From NCBI GenBank assembly GCA_015179025.1, contig WHUX01000046.1, positions 295,398 to 359,397 of the forward strand: 64,000 bases of DNA, read 5' to 3'. The notes below the pieces were generated by a model. That model searched no databases. It worked only from the letters and a program-made list of their open reading frames with translations, and was not told the DNA's origin. The stretch is from Terfezia claveryi (Eukaryota > Ascomycota > Pezizomycetes > Pezizales > Pezizaceae). Positions 19,740 through 31,449 of this stretch are shown here, in pieces. Positions within the stretch are counted from its first letter, which is position 1, and every line of letters begins with the position of its first letter. Both the position numbers and the translations under genes were made by a program.

Positions 19740-20741
19740 TCATTTAGGTAGAGTGCGAGGACGTGGTTTCGAGGGGTATACAGTGTGGAATTTTTTCACA
19801 ATACTAGGCGCATTCGAAAACATATCAGCAGGTTCCCAGGTAAGCTCATCATAGCCTACCCAACGGGCAAGGTATTCTAGTGTGCGACCGCAGAAACGAG
19901 AGTCGACGATTTCGTCCACTTCCCATTCGGGTTCATCCTCAATGATCACAGGTGGTGGGGGAGGCTGGATTTGACCCGGAAGGCAGTCCGTGGAGGCAGG
20001 TTCGAGGAGTGAGACATGAAAAACGGGATGGATTTTCATAGATGCGGGGAGGTCGAGTTTATAGGCATGGGAGGAGACCTTCTGGATTATCCGGAATTTT
20101 CCCAACTTCTTGAAGTCAAGTTTTGTCGATGGGCGAGTTGTTTTAACATGTCGACAAAGTAACCACACTTGATCCCCTATTTCGAACTTAGGGGCCGGAA
20201 TCCGAGATTTATTAGCTTGTTCGGAGTAGGTAGCTTGTGCCCAGATCATTTCTGATCGAAGATGGGCGTCCAGCTCAGCAAGGTGGTCCGTGTATTCTTT
20301 GATCACTTGGGGGGCGAGTAGCTTGGCGGCGGGGTTCGTGGTGATCTGGTATTTAGGATTTTCACCATACATAGCCTGAAAGGGTGTGATACCTAGGGTC
20401 GAGGATAAGGTATTGTTGTAGGAAAACTCGGCCATGGTGAGTAATTCCGACCAGTTGTCTGGTTGATAATTACAGTAAGCCCGCAAGTATTGTTCTGTGA
20501 TGGCATTAATTCGTTCCATTTGTCCATCAGTCTGGGGGTGGAAGGCTGTTGAAACCTTCTGTTGAATCCCAATGAGGGAGGTCAAGGAGCGAGTGAATTC
20601 GGATATGAATTGAGTGCCATGGTCTGAGACGATCGAATTAGGAATTCCGTGTAGGCGAAAGACATTATTAAAGAAGAGCTTAGCAATCTGCTTGGAATTG
20701 GCGTCCATGTTGGTAGGTATATAGTATGCTATTTTTGACAA
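19740..20741 (-). pseudogene. pol: C integrase core and chromodomain
   Basis: 334 codons open. The core has SDHGTQFISEFTRSLTSLIG (second Asp) and TDGQMERINAITEQYLRAYC (Glu). The C-terminal region has IGDQVWLLCRHVKTTRPSTK and KFRIIQKVSSHAYKLDLPAS. A chromodomain follows (EWEVDEIVDSRFCGRTLEYL...ARWVGYDELTWEPADM, near the end). It is separated from the first Asp segment only by a TGA at 20741-20743, at the Arg codon of VDRLSK (CGA to TGA). Confidence 0.9.
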
Positions 20742-21684
20742 TCAGTCAACTATAACCAATAAGGCATCGAATCCATTTGAGACGGGAAGGCCAGTAACAA
20801 GGTCCAAGGAAACAGATGACCACTTCTGAAATGGAACTTGAAGTGGTTTTGACAATCCATAGGGGGCATGGCGAGCTGGTTTAATCCAGGCGCAGGTATC
20901 ACAATTTCGAAGGTATCGAGCTATTGTCTGGCGCATCTTTGGCCACCAGTAGTCTCGTGATACCAATTCATAGGTGGCTGCTTGACCAGGGTGTCCCGCA
21001 GCTGGGTGGTCGTGGTAGGTATGGAGAATGTGGAGGTGTATTTCCAGGGAGTCAGGAACATAAACTAGACCATTAACGAGTATAGGTCCCTCTGAGAGCT
21101 GACATTCAGCCAAAGGGATTATCGGGTGTTTTCTGGCGCCATTCTTGAGGGCGTGCATAATCTCGAGAGCGAGCTTGTCAGTCTTGAGGGTGGCAAGAAT
21201 GTCTTCATTGTTAACAATTGAGGCTGCAGAAAGCGAAAATTTCTCGGCGGGTATTAGGGCCTGTGTTTCCGCGAGCACGACCATCCCCTTCCTCAGGGAG
21301 GTCTCCAGATCTCCTGGTGAGTGCATCGGCTTTGGTGTTCTGGGTGCCGGGTCTGAAGACAATCTTGAAGTTATATTGGGCTATTTCCTGCGCCCAACGA
21401 GCTTGTCGGCGTGAAAGCAAGGCTTTGGAGGTAAAGCTCTGTAGGTTGTGATGGTTGGTGAGGATAGTGAACGGTCGTGGGAGCTGGTGTAAGTAGATGT
21501 GCCATTTTTCAAGAGCCAGAATGATTGCTAGCAATTCCTTATCTCCAATGCTATAATTGCATTCAGCGGGTGACATTTTTTCTGAAATAAATGCAATGGG
21601 GTGCAGAACACATTTCCCATCTTTTGGGTGTTTCTGTGACAGGATTCCGGAGGTGACATAATCTGAGGCATCCGTTTCGACCAA
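20742..21684 (-). pseudogene. pol: C RNase H, tether and integrase N-terminus
   Basis: RNase H starts [20 protein letters not shown] and includes ECNYSIGDKELLAIILALEK and TNHHNLQSF. The end [16 protein letters not shown] then meets a frame break near 21270. The next frame gives the tether and the integrase zinc region (HDHPAAGHPGQAATYELVSR, CDTCAWIKPARHAPYG) and the first catalytic Asp in SLDLVTGLPVSNGF. An intact ancestor is clear; this copy is broken. Confidence 0.88.
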
Positions 21685-22477
21685 GGTCTCGAGCTCAGGG
21701 TCGAAATGGCGGAGGATGGGTGTGGAGGTGAAGGTTTCCTTGAGAAGTTTAAAAACCTCTTCATATGAAGAATTTCAAACAAAAGGAACATCTTTTCGAA
21801 GCAAGTTAAAAAGAGGTTGGTAAAGAGCAGAATACTTATTGATAAACCTGCGGTAAAAATTGGCGAATCCAAGAAAACACTGGATATCCTTAACAGAACA
21901 AGGGGTCTCCCAATTAAGAACTACATTAACCTTCTCGGGGTCCATTTCCAAGCCATATTCAGAGATGATAAATCCCAAGAATGAGGTTTTCTCAACCGAG
22001 AATTCGCATTTCTCTGGTTTTATAAATAACCCAGATTCCTTGAGTTTTTGGAGAACCTTTCGCACCTGTTCCTTATGTTCTTTTAGATTCCTTGAGTAAA
22101 TCAAAATGTTGTCGATATAGCATACATAGAAGATATCGAGGTATTCACGGAGGGTATCATTCATGAATCATTGAGCGGTAACAGGGGCATTAGTCAACCC
22201 AAAGGGCATAACTAGAAATTCAAAAAGTCTGTACTGAGTGCGGAAGGCAGTTTTCCACTCATCACCTTCTTTAATTCGGATTTGGTTGAAGCATGCATAT
22301 AAATCGAGGCGTATAAAGTATTTGCATCCTCAAATCTGGTTCAGGGTTTCTTCGATACGAGGTAGCGGGTTTCTATCCTTAATCGTGATATCATTTAGAG
22401 CACGGTAGTCGACACATAGACGTAAGGAACCATCCTTTTTTTTGACAAATAGGACTAGAGAGGCTGCAGAAGAAGAA
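21685..22477 (-). pseudogene. pol: C reverse transcriptase, C-terminal part
   Basis: The palm box reads CYIDNILIYSRNLKEH: the second catalytic Asp of YIDD is Asn (GAC to AAC), so this RT would be inactive. It is followed by FLGFIISEYGLEMDPEKVNV and [20 protein letters not shown]. Upstream (22165-22477) are [24 protein letters not shown] segments with several stops at CpA/TpG sites. The right end is the A3 insertion (duplication AAGAA). Confidence 0.88.
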
Positions 22478-23160
22478 TGTAATGAATGGTACTAGACAGT
22501 ATTCATTCGGTACCGTTTATACAATCTATATCCGTAGGCACGGACGTTTGTGTATTTCGGTTCTGCTGAGGTAAGACCTCAGAAGGGTAGGGAGATTACT
22601 ATGTGGGACGTTCCCGAAGGGAACAGTAATTAACTGGTGTAATCTATCTTATGTGATTTGTGCTATCTAAGCTATATGATCTTGATCTGATCGGAATATA
22701 GGCTTGCTTGCTCTGAAGGCTTGCTTGGTTGCTTCTTGCTTTCTTTCTTGTGGATTCCAGAGGGAATCCAGCGGCCTATTTATACTCCTCTGAGATCTGA
22801 TGACTAAGGAAATAAATACAATAAAGGGTGGCACACCAGAAGGTGGTGCGCTGTACACAAGGGGTCATGTGGCCATAGTAATGAGTCACACGCCATAAAC
22901 GACGGTCATGTGGCCATAGTAATGAGTCACATGCCTTAAAAGAGGTCACGTGGCCATAATGAGGGTGTCTTCATATGGCAAGTGCCATGGAACTTCCCAT
23001 GGCAGATTCCGCGTGCTATGGATGGTTATAAAGCAATAAGAGGTGGCAAGAAGGCTAGTCCTTCAACCGAGAGGCTTAGTTACATAACATAGTAGTAATA
23101 TAGGAAATACAAAAGTATATAATCAATTATATAAGCAATGAGATAACGTTCTCCATTACA
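22478..23160 (-). repeat. A3 3' LTR (subtype I)
   Basis: 683 bp, TGTAATGAATGG...CCATTACA on the plus strand. It matches the A3 5' LTR and the A2 5' LTR at the four diagnostic sites (aataagaggtggcaagaagg, cttaaaagaggtc, aaacgacggtc, cttgctttctttcttgtgg). Confidence 0.96.
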
Positions 23161-23188
23161 CTTCCCCATATAGAAGGATTTCCTATCC

Positions 23189-24636
23189 TTACTTCCTTCG
23201 CTCTGCCATATTGGTTTCCATACGTCCTAAGATTTGATGCATTGTTAATACATTAGCATTAACGTGAATATCCTTAGTGTTTCCTTGACTCATGATTCTA
23301 TCTCGTTCTTGTTGGATGAGAGCTCGAGTCTCATCTCTGGTTCGTGGTCCTTGTTTTCCTGTAGTCCTTCGACGTCTCTTGAATGTATCTTCCATGCTTT
23401 GGTCGTCCAGAAGTCTTGAAGAATTTCGGTAGTGATATCCTTGGCATTTACCCAGGAATTATATTTAGGAAGGTATCCTAGCCATCTGACCTTATATTGT
23501 CTTTCTCCAGTTCGAGGAGCTGTTCTGAATTCTAATACCTTTTCAACTTCATAACGATCTTCTTGAATTGGTCCTGGTTCCTGAGATTGTCTGTGAGGGA
23601 ACTGGGTCGGATCGTTTTTATAGTAGGGTTTAAGTTTGCTGATATGAAAAGTATTATATATGAGGTGGAGGTCAGGTTGACTGGATAGGTCTAGGCTATA
23701 GTTATTACGTTTCCGATTACTGGAAATAATGGGAAATGGGCCTAGCCATTTTGGTTTGAGTTTAGGTGAGACATTCGATAGCTTGATATTTTCTGAGGAA
23801 AGCATAACTTGTTGTCCGACTGAAAATTTGGCTGTATTGGGTAGTCGTTTGTTTGCTTGAGATGCTTGAGTCTTCTTGGCGTCATATAGGTTTTTAGACG
23901 TTACCTCATGACGTTCATTTGCCGGTACATATGCATTAATGGGGTATGTAAGTATCGATACACCAAGATGTGCATTAAATCCAAATAGTGTGGAAAAGGG
24001 ACTGTTCTGTCTAGCGGCGTTATACCTAGAGTTAAGTTTCAACTGTATCTCTGGTAGTTTCTGTAGCCAATCAAATCCTTCGATTTTACAGGCTCTTGCT
24101 ATTTGTAGAATTTCTTTGTTCACAATTTCCGATTGTCCGTCTGCACGTGGATGATATGCGGTGGACGGTTCCAACTTGATTCCTTTATTCCTAGCCCAAT
24201 CTTGAAAGTGCGTTGACATAAAAAGAGTGTCGCGGTCAAAAACAATACAGAAAGGGTATCCCATAGTTGGGACTACATGAGTATCAAAAGTAGCAGTACA
24301 TTGTTCTGCTGTGAAATTATCTGAGACAGGAATAAGAAACTTGAATCCTGATTGTCTATCAACAATCGTCCAAAGTCGTGAAATACAAACTACATGATCT
24401 TCTTCAACAGGAATATTCGGGTACAAAATCGAACACTTAGTAAACACAGGTGCTAACTTAAGAAAATCCATCGATATGTCAGTCCATGGCCTGCTTGGTA
24501 CATGTAATGGGGTTACGAGTCCAAGTGGCGCCTTGTTGGAATACTTCGTCCGTTGACAAGTATCACAACTCTTGATATAGTCCTTAGTTGGTTCTGCAAA
24601 GGACTGGCAATCATATCGGTCAGTAAGATATTTCAT
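23189..24636 (-). pseudogene. pol: A3 integrase with chromodomain
   Basis: 448 codons open from 24636 to 23290. Contents: SCDTCQRTKYSNKAPLGLVT (zinc-domain Cys pair), WTDISMDFLKLAPVF (first Asp), FCIVFDRDTLFMSTHFQDWA (second Asp), ADGQSEIVNKEI (Glu) and then WLGPFPIISSNRKRNNYSL. The chromodomain is YEVEKVLEFR ... QYKVRWLGYLPKYNSWVNAK. One base lost near 23395 shifts the last ~70 codons into another frame (MEDTFKRRRRTTGKQGPRTR ... MAERRK). It has the best-preserved integrase in the window; all three DDE residues are visible. Confidence 0.92.
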
Positions 24637-26400
24637 CGTTTTTTCAATGCCACCATGAGCGTTGCTTCATGTGCATCCTTAATAACTAATTCGAGATAGT
24701 TCTTACCTTCGACGTTAAAGGTAGAGGGCAAGACTAGTCTCCATTGTCCTTGTCGGTTCTTGACATACAAAAATCCGTCTTTTCTTCTATGATCCTTACG
24801 GTTCACAAAGGTATCGTAATAGTTCTTCCAGATAGGACATACTCTCATGCATGATTGATATGCGGCTTTCATACCTGTTCCTTGGTCAAGCCAGTGTGTG
24901 ATGAAGTAGTCCTTGTCGTCTTCAAATCTGTCGCTGATGTGTTTCTCTTCAATGAGCCTGTCGAGGGTCGGTTCGATCCTTGTGTTGAAGTCATTGATGG
25001 TGGGTTTCTTCTCCTTGCATGTAGAAGCATTATGTCCTGAGAACTTACAGAAATCACAACGCTGTCTGGAGGTCTTGGTGTCTTGAATGAAAGAGGGTAG
25101 ATCTTCGTCAATGGCTACTCGCTTTTTAGAACGAGTGGTGACGGCGGCGGTGTTGATTGGAATCGCGTTGCTGCTGCTAGTGGTTGCGGCTGGCTGTTGA
25201 GGTGCATTCCATGGTTGTTGTGGGGCAACAGGAGTATTCATGATCTCCTGTTCCATTTGTCGGTTGGTCATCTGTTCAGTAGGGTTACTGAACTGAATGC
25301 TGGGTTGGAGAGTGGGTTGTGTCGGCTTGTTGGCAATCCATCTTTTTGCCCATTCTCCGATTTCCTGGATAGCTTCTTCGCGGCTGAGAGCTGGTGGAGG
25401 TGGATAAGCTGGCGTTTGTTGTACTGGTGCTAGTTCCTTTTGAGGCTCATTTGCGGCTAGGATATGCGCAATACGAGTCGTAAGGAATTCCTTCTCCTTC
25501 TTAAGAACTGAGGCTGTCAGGTTACAGTTCAAACTGCCATGTCCGTGGTGGTTGCAGATTGCACATGTTTCGTCGGTGAACATGCGGTTGTTCATGGCGT
25601 GGGAGCTGCCATGAACTGGACAGTAAAAATCGCGGCAAAAGGACCAGTGCATCCTTTTGTGTTGTTGCCAATTGCTATGAGCCAGGTCGATAGCAATTTC
25701 TTCGCTTCTTCAGGAGCGAGGGTATTTTGTTGTGTGCTTTCAGAAGATGGAGGCCTATATCTTAGTCCAAGAACTGTTAAGGGTTTGTTCTTGTTTATAT
25801 TGGGTACACGATCATACCCGCTGAAAACTTCTTCTGGTATAGTAGATAGAGTCTCGTCGTCTGAGGACTCTTCTTCCTTCATCATGTCATATTCGCTTTC
25901 TTCATCCTGGATGCCCTCGAAGTATGGACAGAAGATATGGTGTCCAAGTTCTTCGGCTCTTCCACGACATTTGTTGAAGTCGCAGTCGACATGCTTGAAA
26001 TTGATAGCTCCGCGAGAAACCATATTGTTCTGAGTAGAGGTTTCTGGTGAGTGGAAAGTTTTTAAAGCGTTGGTAGAGATGTTGCGGTTGTAGGTATGGT
26101 TAGGAGGATCGATGCTGTTGGAGATATAATCGTCCTCGGTGGTGGGAGTATCCAAGTATTTATGCTTTCTTGATAGAGCGTCTGCTATCAAATTTTCCTT
26201 TCCTGCGGTATGCTGTATGTCTGTATCAAATTCCATTAGGTAATCTTGCCATCGCCTCAATTTTTGACTTGCTGGCGTTTGAGTATGGAAGGTTACTAAT
26301 GGTTTGTGGTCGGTAAGGATAGTGAACTTGTGACCTCTCAATTGTGCTTCAAAAAATTTTAATGAGTCAATAATCGCTAATAATTCCTTTTGAAAGGTAG
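24633..26400 (-). pseudogene. pol: A3 RNase H end and zinc-knuckle tether
   Basis: RNase H residues run to NLIADALSRKHKYLDT (about 26170). The tether then spans to the integrase zinc domain at about 24660, roughly 500 residues. It contains VDCDFNKC...LGHHIFC, the acidic EESEYDMMKEEESSDDE, CRDFYCPVHGSSH (25599-25637), CCHC knuckle 1 (25524-25565), a Pro-rich stretch, an SKKRV basic patch, CCHC knuckle 2 (25017-25058) and CMRVCPIWKNYYDTF. One deleted A near 25700 shifts frame, but A4 is continuous there. Another break lies at 24650 (HEAT|AHGG). Confidence 0.85.
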
Positions 26401-27824
26401 GATAATTGAGTTGTGCTGGATTAAATTTTCTAGAGTGGAAGCATGATGGTCTGATATGCGTCAATGGTCCTTGACCTATCCAAGATCCTAGTCCTACATC
26501 ACTAGCATCACAGACTAAATATTTGGGTTCAGTAGATTCATTATTCCAGGGTTTTAAAACATGTGGGGAATTCACGAGTTCCTTGAGTTTTTCAAACGCT
26601 GCATTATGAGTATCTGTCCATTCCCATTTCTTTGTTTCTCCTTGCAGTTCTGACAGGGTGCTTGCATATGATGCCAAGTCAGGAATAAATCTGCTGAGAT
26701 AATTAACGATTCCAAGGAATCCTCTAAGATCCTTTTTTTTGTAGGAGTTGGAAATGTTAATATAGTAGTCCTCTTCTTCGGGTCTACATGTAATCCATCT
26801 GATGTCAAAACGTGTCCTAAGATTTCCAATCTTGGAGTAAAGAACTGGCATTTGCTTTCTTTGAGATAAAATTTCTCGTCCTGTAGACGTTGAAGTACTT
26901 TCTTCAATAATTCTACATGTTCTTCATACGTTTTAGAGAATATAATAATATCATCAATATAGATGATTAAATTTTTATAGACCATGTCCTTGAAAATTTC
27001 ATGCATAACGCGAACCATGGTAGCAGGTGCGTTACGATCCCCTTGTTGCATAACTCTACTTCTGAAATATCCCATGTGACATAAAAAGGTAGAGTGTTGC
27101 TCAGATTCTTCATCGTTCCTATATTAAAAAATCCATCGGCTAAGTCGACCTTAGTCCAAATGGGATTCTCCGCTACTAGTTCAATTGCTTCATTAATATC
27201 TGGCAATGGGGTGTGGTCCGGTTCGACGGCTAAATTGCGGTCTCGACAGTCATTGACATGTCGGGCTTCTTCCGGTTTATCTCGTTTAGGGATAGTGAAC
27301 ATGACTACAGCATTTGTGTCATTTTCTACTCTATATATGCGACCTGATGCTTCTTCTTCGACTAATTTGTCATGGATTTGTTGTCTAAATCGATGTCCTG
27401 AGGGTCGCCATTTTGGTATCCAAGTAGCTCCTGCTTTTGGTTTGATAGAGTGATTAATTTTCCTTAGTGGCGGTAATTCCCGTGGAATTGTCTTGGGAAA
27501 TAATAAGGGAAACTCCGTTACAGGGTTGAATTGTTTCTGTACCGTAGAAACAGCTGTCACGAGTTCTCTTTCTGAATCGGTTTCGTCTGCGTCACTAATA
27601 TTTTCCCAATTATCCGGTTCACTATAATCTGTGACTGATTCACAGCTGACCTGTGTATACGCTGATCTTATACCATTCGCCATGGTTCTAGATCCCTTCC
27701 ATACACTTAGCTGGAATCGTGGAATGTTTTCCGGTTGGATAGTAACTGGTTCCTGATGGGCAGGAATTATTGCTCGCACTTTGCTGAGAGCAGGTTCTCC
27801 TAGTATCATGTCCCATCCAGTCAA
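26401..27824 (-). pseudogene. pol: A3 protease end, reverse transcriptase and RNase H start
   Basis: Minus-strand order: GWDMILGEPALSKVRAIIPA (protease C-terminus), an acidic spacer, EEARHVNDCRDRNLAVEPDH, IWTKVDLADGFFNIGTM (motif A with its Asp), QQGDRNAPATMVRVMHEIF, the catalytic YIDDIIIFSKTYEEH, LEILGHVLTSDGLHVDPKK, DLRGFLGIVNYLSRFIPDLA and the RNase H opening LVCDASDVGLGSWIGQGPLT. Frame breaks fall near 27075, 26780 and 27460. Confidence 0.9.
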
Positions 27825-27892
27825 ATGAGCTACATAGAACGTTCGTTCTTCTACATAACCTATCCAATCAAGTTTGATAGTACAAGCTTTGT

Positions 27893-28352
27893 CTATCGTT
27901 CCTTTGAGCCTTTAATTGCAGTACTTAATGATTTCTTCTCGATACTTCTAGTCGGTATTTTGTATAGGTGTACAAATTGAGAATTGATTAAGTCGCCTCC
28001 CTTTGTTTGGAGATCAATTAAAGCTAGTGCGGGGTGTTCGTTAGCTCTAACGAATACCTTGCTAAAATCTGGTACCTGTCTTGACAAGGGTCGTTCCTTG
28101 ATTTTATCCTTGTTGTTTTTATCCTTGGTGGCTATCGGCATAGCTAAATCTTGTGCGGCTGTACGCATAGGTACCTTATTTTTTCGTTTCCTACAGTCCT
28201 TGTAGGAGTGTCCAGGGTTCCAACACCATAGACATTTCTTGTCTTTAATTAATTGCATCTTCGTCTTCTGATCCAATTTTTTTGTAATGGTGTCCCAATC
28301 TGAGTCCTTCCGATTTTCTGTATTGGGTTTGGTATTGGGATTGCTGCTAGGA
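27893..28352 (-). pseudogene. pol: A3 nucleocapsid knuckle and protease
   Basis: CLWCWNPGHSYKDC knuckle, a Lys/Arg-rich tail, then ALALIDLQTKGGDLINSQFV, the retropepsin-like active-site region with an atypical D-L-Q-T-K-G loop. It is broken after IKGSKER by one missing A relative to A2, which reads on into GTIDKACTIKLDWIGYVEER. It sits in the +1 frame relative to gag, as in A2. Confidence 0.8.
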
Positions 28353-29938
28353 TTAAATCCTGTTTTTTGTCGTTGATTCTGGTCCCTGCGTGGACCGTGA
28401 CTCGATTTTCATTCCGAGGGTGTTGTCGTCGGGATGTATTTGTTGTGGATGGTGGGGCAATATCCTTTTTGAAGCTTCATATGACTCCGCTTGATGCACG
28501 AGCTGATCATATGACCATTCTTCTTTGATTAAAGGAATTAATGTAGCTGACATATATGGCGGCAGGTGATTAAGAAACTTTCTTCTTTTTACTTCCTGCG
28601 ATATTGATTGTTTGCCATCCTTGTCAATCAATTTGATTTGCATTTCAGTAAGCCAGTTGGCAAACTGTTTGATTCCCATGTGACGTCCGTCCTTGTATGG
28701 TGTGGCTGTCTCCCATCGTTTCCACAAAATGTCCTTACTAGTAGAGGGTATCAGAAAATCCCTTAGTGCTAGTATGAAACCAAAGAATGTCGCATTCTTT
28801 CCTTTTTCTCTTAGGAATTGATTATAAGTAGTGAGCGCGCTCCCTTCCATTCTGAATCCAACAATTTCCAGAGCTGAAGCGCCTTCTAAATCTATTCTTT
28901 TGAGAACAAACCAACGTTGCATTGCTGTGGCCCAAGAGTCAAAATATTGTGAGTCTTGCCATTTTTTGTCTTCTCCTCTTAATTTTTCTGGCATATCAAT
29001 CTTTATTCCTTTTAAAGCATTCGTTGCTTTATGGTTACCCGTTGTAACCATTCCTGTTGTAGATTCCCATTGTTGGTGTTCAACTGATTTTCCTCGTTTG
29101 GGTTTTCTTTTAAGAGTTTGACTTGCAACTGACGATGCCTTATCAGAGTCCGAGCTATCATCTCCGCTATCATCGGGATCTCGTCCTCCTCCTTGCGTTT
29201 TCTGCTTTTGTTGGTCTAGTCCTGTATCTAGATCATCATCGTCTTCTGGTAATTCTATATCTTCCGGTGGTTGGTTTTCATCGTCTGGTTCTTTGGCTGA
29301 CCCAGTCCTCCTTTCTGGTGTCTCAGGTGCTCGACCTTTGCCTTTCGATTGATCTTTTGGTGTTCTCAGGAACGCTCCTGGAAGTTCTTTGCTAGGATTG
29401 AAAAAATCCTCCGCGGTATGTGCTGATTCTTCTAGATGAGTGCCGCTCATCATGAATGCCATTATTTCTTCCCAGTTATTTATTACCCAATTCGGTTTCC
29501 TTAAAAGCGGAACAACAGGTTTCTTAATTCTTTACTTAAAAATGCGTTCATTTCTAAGTCTTCTTCTTTGAATGGGTAAGGTGTTAGCCATAAGTAGTGT
29601 TTTGCTACGGCTTCCATTAAGAGTCGAGTATCATCAGGATGATACTGTTGGGCATGTCCCATTGAGCGAGTATATTTCAAAATCTCCTCAATTGTTGGAA
29701 GATGTCTATTCCAAAATTCTTCTGGTGCGAGAGGTAAAGCCATACTAAAATATAGTTTGGTTCCTGCTCCACCTGGTTCTCCTATTTCTATATCGATGGG
29801 CAGATTTATTTCCCCTTCTGTGTTAGGAATTATAAATCTGGTTTTTCTGGGAGTTTCTTCTACTAATTTCTTAATATCTTCGGGTAACATAGTTAACCGT
29901 CTCGACCTCTTAGTCTTCTTACTAAGTTCAGACGCCAT
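28353..29938 (-). pseudogene. gag: A3 gag
   Basis: ATG at 29936-29938. The N-terminal 145 codons are open, with FSMALPLAPEEFWNRHLPTI intact, unlike A2. One base lost near 29515 breaks the frame, and the second stretch (29462-28353, 369 codons) is continuous. That stretch has an acidic linker, basic RKPKRGKS, the capsid-like KLRGEDKKWQDSQYFDSWAT...NHLPPYMSATL and the shared stop after TTKNRI. A sub-particle role by homology only. Confidence 0.88.
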
Positions 29939-29939
29939 T

Positions 29940-30540
29940 ATGTCTGATTTCGTCGTCTGTCCGCAACCAAATACAGCTGGTTATGCGATACGATCGTCGA
30001 GTTACTTTTCTTCTTTGCACCTTTCTGTGCTGATGGTGTGGTGGCTGATGATCCTTATGATCTCCGTTCGACTGACGGTTCTGTTGGCTCGGTGGCTCAC
30101 GAGGCTGGTGAGGCTGGATGTCAGGATCCTGATGTTTCTTATGGTCCTGGTTTTTCTTCGTCTACTGGTCTAGAATCTAGTTCTAGTTCTTCCGGCAAAG
30201 TGTCACGTTTTCTGATTGGTGTGTTGAGGTAGACGTTGGGGGCGCAGAGGTATTGGTAGAGATGTCTGGGCCTAAGGAAGGTTCTGATGGAGGTAATTCT
30301 TTTCTGGAGGAAATGGCTGCAGTGGAGGCAGCGAGATTTGAGCCTTGGGATTGTGACGCTTGGTTGTTTAGACCAATTATTCCTGGGACCTGGGGGGCCG
30401 GTTTTTCAATGGTGTACTGGATTTACAGGTACAGATGTAATGGCGGTTGCCAGGAGTGCAAGATGAGTTGTCGATCTTATTGGGAAAAGTGTTGTGAACG
30501 AGGGTGGGATTGTTTAATTGGGGTACCACTGCCCGTTAGA
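29940..30540 (+). pseudogene. Antisense leader ORF of family A, copy 3 (two frameshifts)
   Basis: Starts at 29940 (MSDFVVCPQPNTAGYAIRSS), one base from the gag ATG. Single-base deletions near 30017 (tctttgcacc for tctttggcacc) and 30199 (ggcaaagtg for ggcaagagtg) move the frame. The remaining pieces still encode the Ser-rich stretch, YWIYRYRCNGGCQECKMSCR and the Cys-rich tail ERGWDCL. The protein-level match to A2 is otherwise nearly complete. Confidence 0.4.
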
Positions 30541-30767
30541 GCTCTGCTTAGCTTGCTTCTAAGTCTTTTGTTGATGTACTGCAGTTGAGAGTCTGATGTC
30601 TCGTTTGTTGGATTTTTTGTTGGCTAGCTAGTTGAATAACGATATCGATTTTATATGTGCACTTGGGTGTCGAATTGTATACACTTGCGTGAGTGTAATA
30701 AAGGTATCCGAAGGTTGATCAGGCCTTGGATTTAAGAGTAAAGATTAGGTAAGTAAGTTAAAAAAAA

Positions 30768-31449
30768 TGTAATGAATGGTACTAGACAGTATTCATTCGG
30801 TACCGTTTATACAATCTATATCCGTAGGCACGGACGTTTGTGTATTTCGGTTCTGCTGAGGTAAGACCTCAGAAGGGTAGGGAGATTACTATGTGGGACG
30901 TTCCCGAAGGGAACAGTAATTAACTGGTGTAATCTATCTTATATGATTTGTGCTATCTAAGCTATATGATCTTGATCTGATCGGAATATAGGCTTGCTTG
31001 CTCTGAAGGCTTGCTTGGTTGCTTCTTGCTTTCTTTCTGTGGATTCCAGAGGGAATCCAGCGGCCTATTTATACTCCTCTGAGATCTGATGACTAAGGAA
31101 ATAAATACAATAAAGGGTGGCACACCAGAAGGTGGTGCGCTGTACAAAAGGGGTCATGTGGCCATAGTAATGAGTCACACGCCATAAACGACGGTCATGT
31201 GGCCATAGTAATGAGTCATACGCCTTAAAAGAGGTCACGCGGCCATAATGAGGGTGTCTTCATATGGCAAATGCCATGGAACTTCCCATGGCAGATTCCG
31301 CGTGCTATGGACGCTTATAAAGCAATAAGAGGTGGCAAGAAGGCTAGTCCTTCAACCGAGAGGCTTAGTTACATAACATAGTAGTAATATAGGAAATACA
31401 AAAGTATATAATCAATTATATAAGCAATGAGATAATGTTCTCCATTACA
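30768..31449 (-). repeat. A3 5' LTR (subtype I)
   Basis: 682 bp. The TATA box TATAAATAG on the minus strand is at 31065-31073. It differs from its partner LTR by few substitutions and short indels, which suggests recent insertion. A poly-A/poly-T run adjoins it on the leader side, with no evident tRNA primer site. Confidence 0.96.

Larger units (their letters stand above)
22478..31449 (-). mobile_element. Family A chromovirus copy 3 (A3), full length
   Basis: A complete minus-strand copy of 8972 bp with both LTRs of subtype I (22478-23160, 30768-31449) and target duplication AAGAA (22473-22477, 31450-31454) in the RT of C. It is the least damaged copy: gag, integrase and the tether each have long open stretches. 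The remaining breaks are mostly single-base deletions absent from A2 or A4. Confidence 0.97.
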
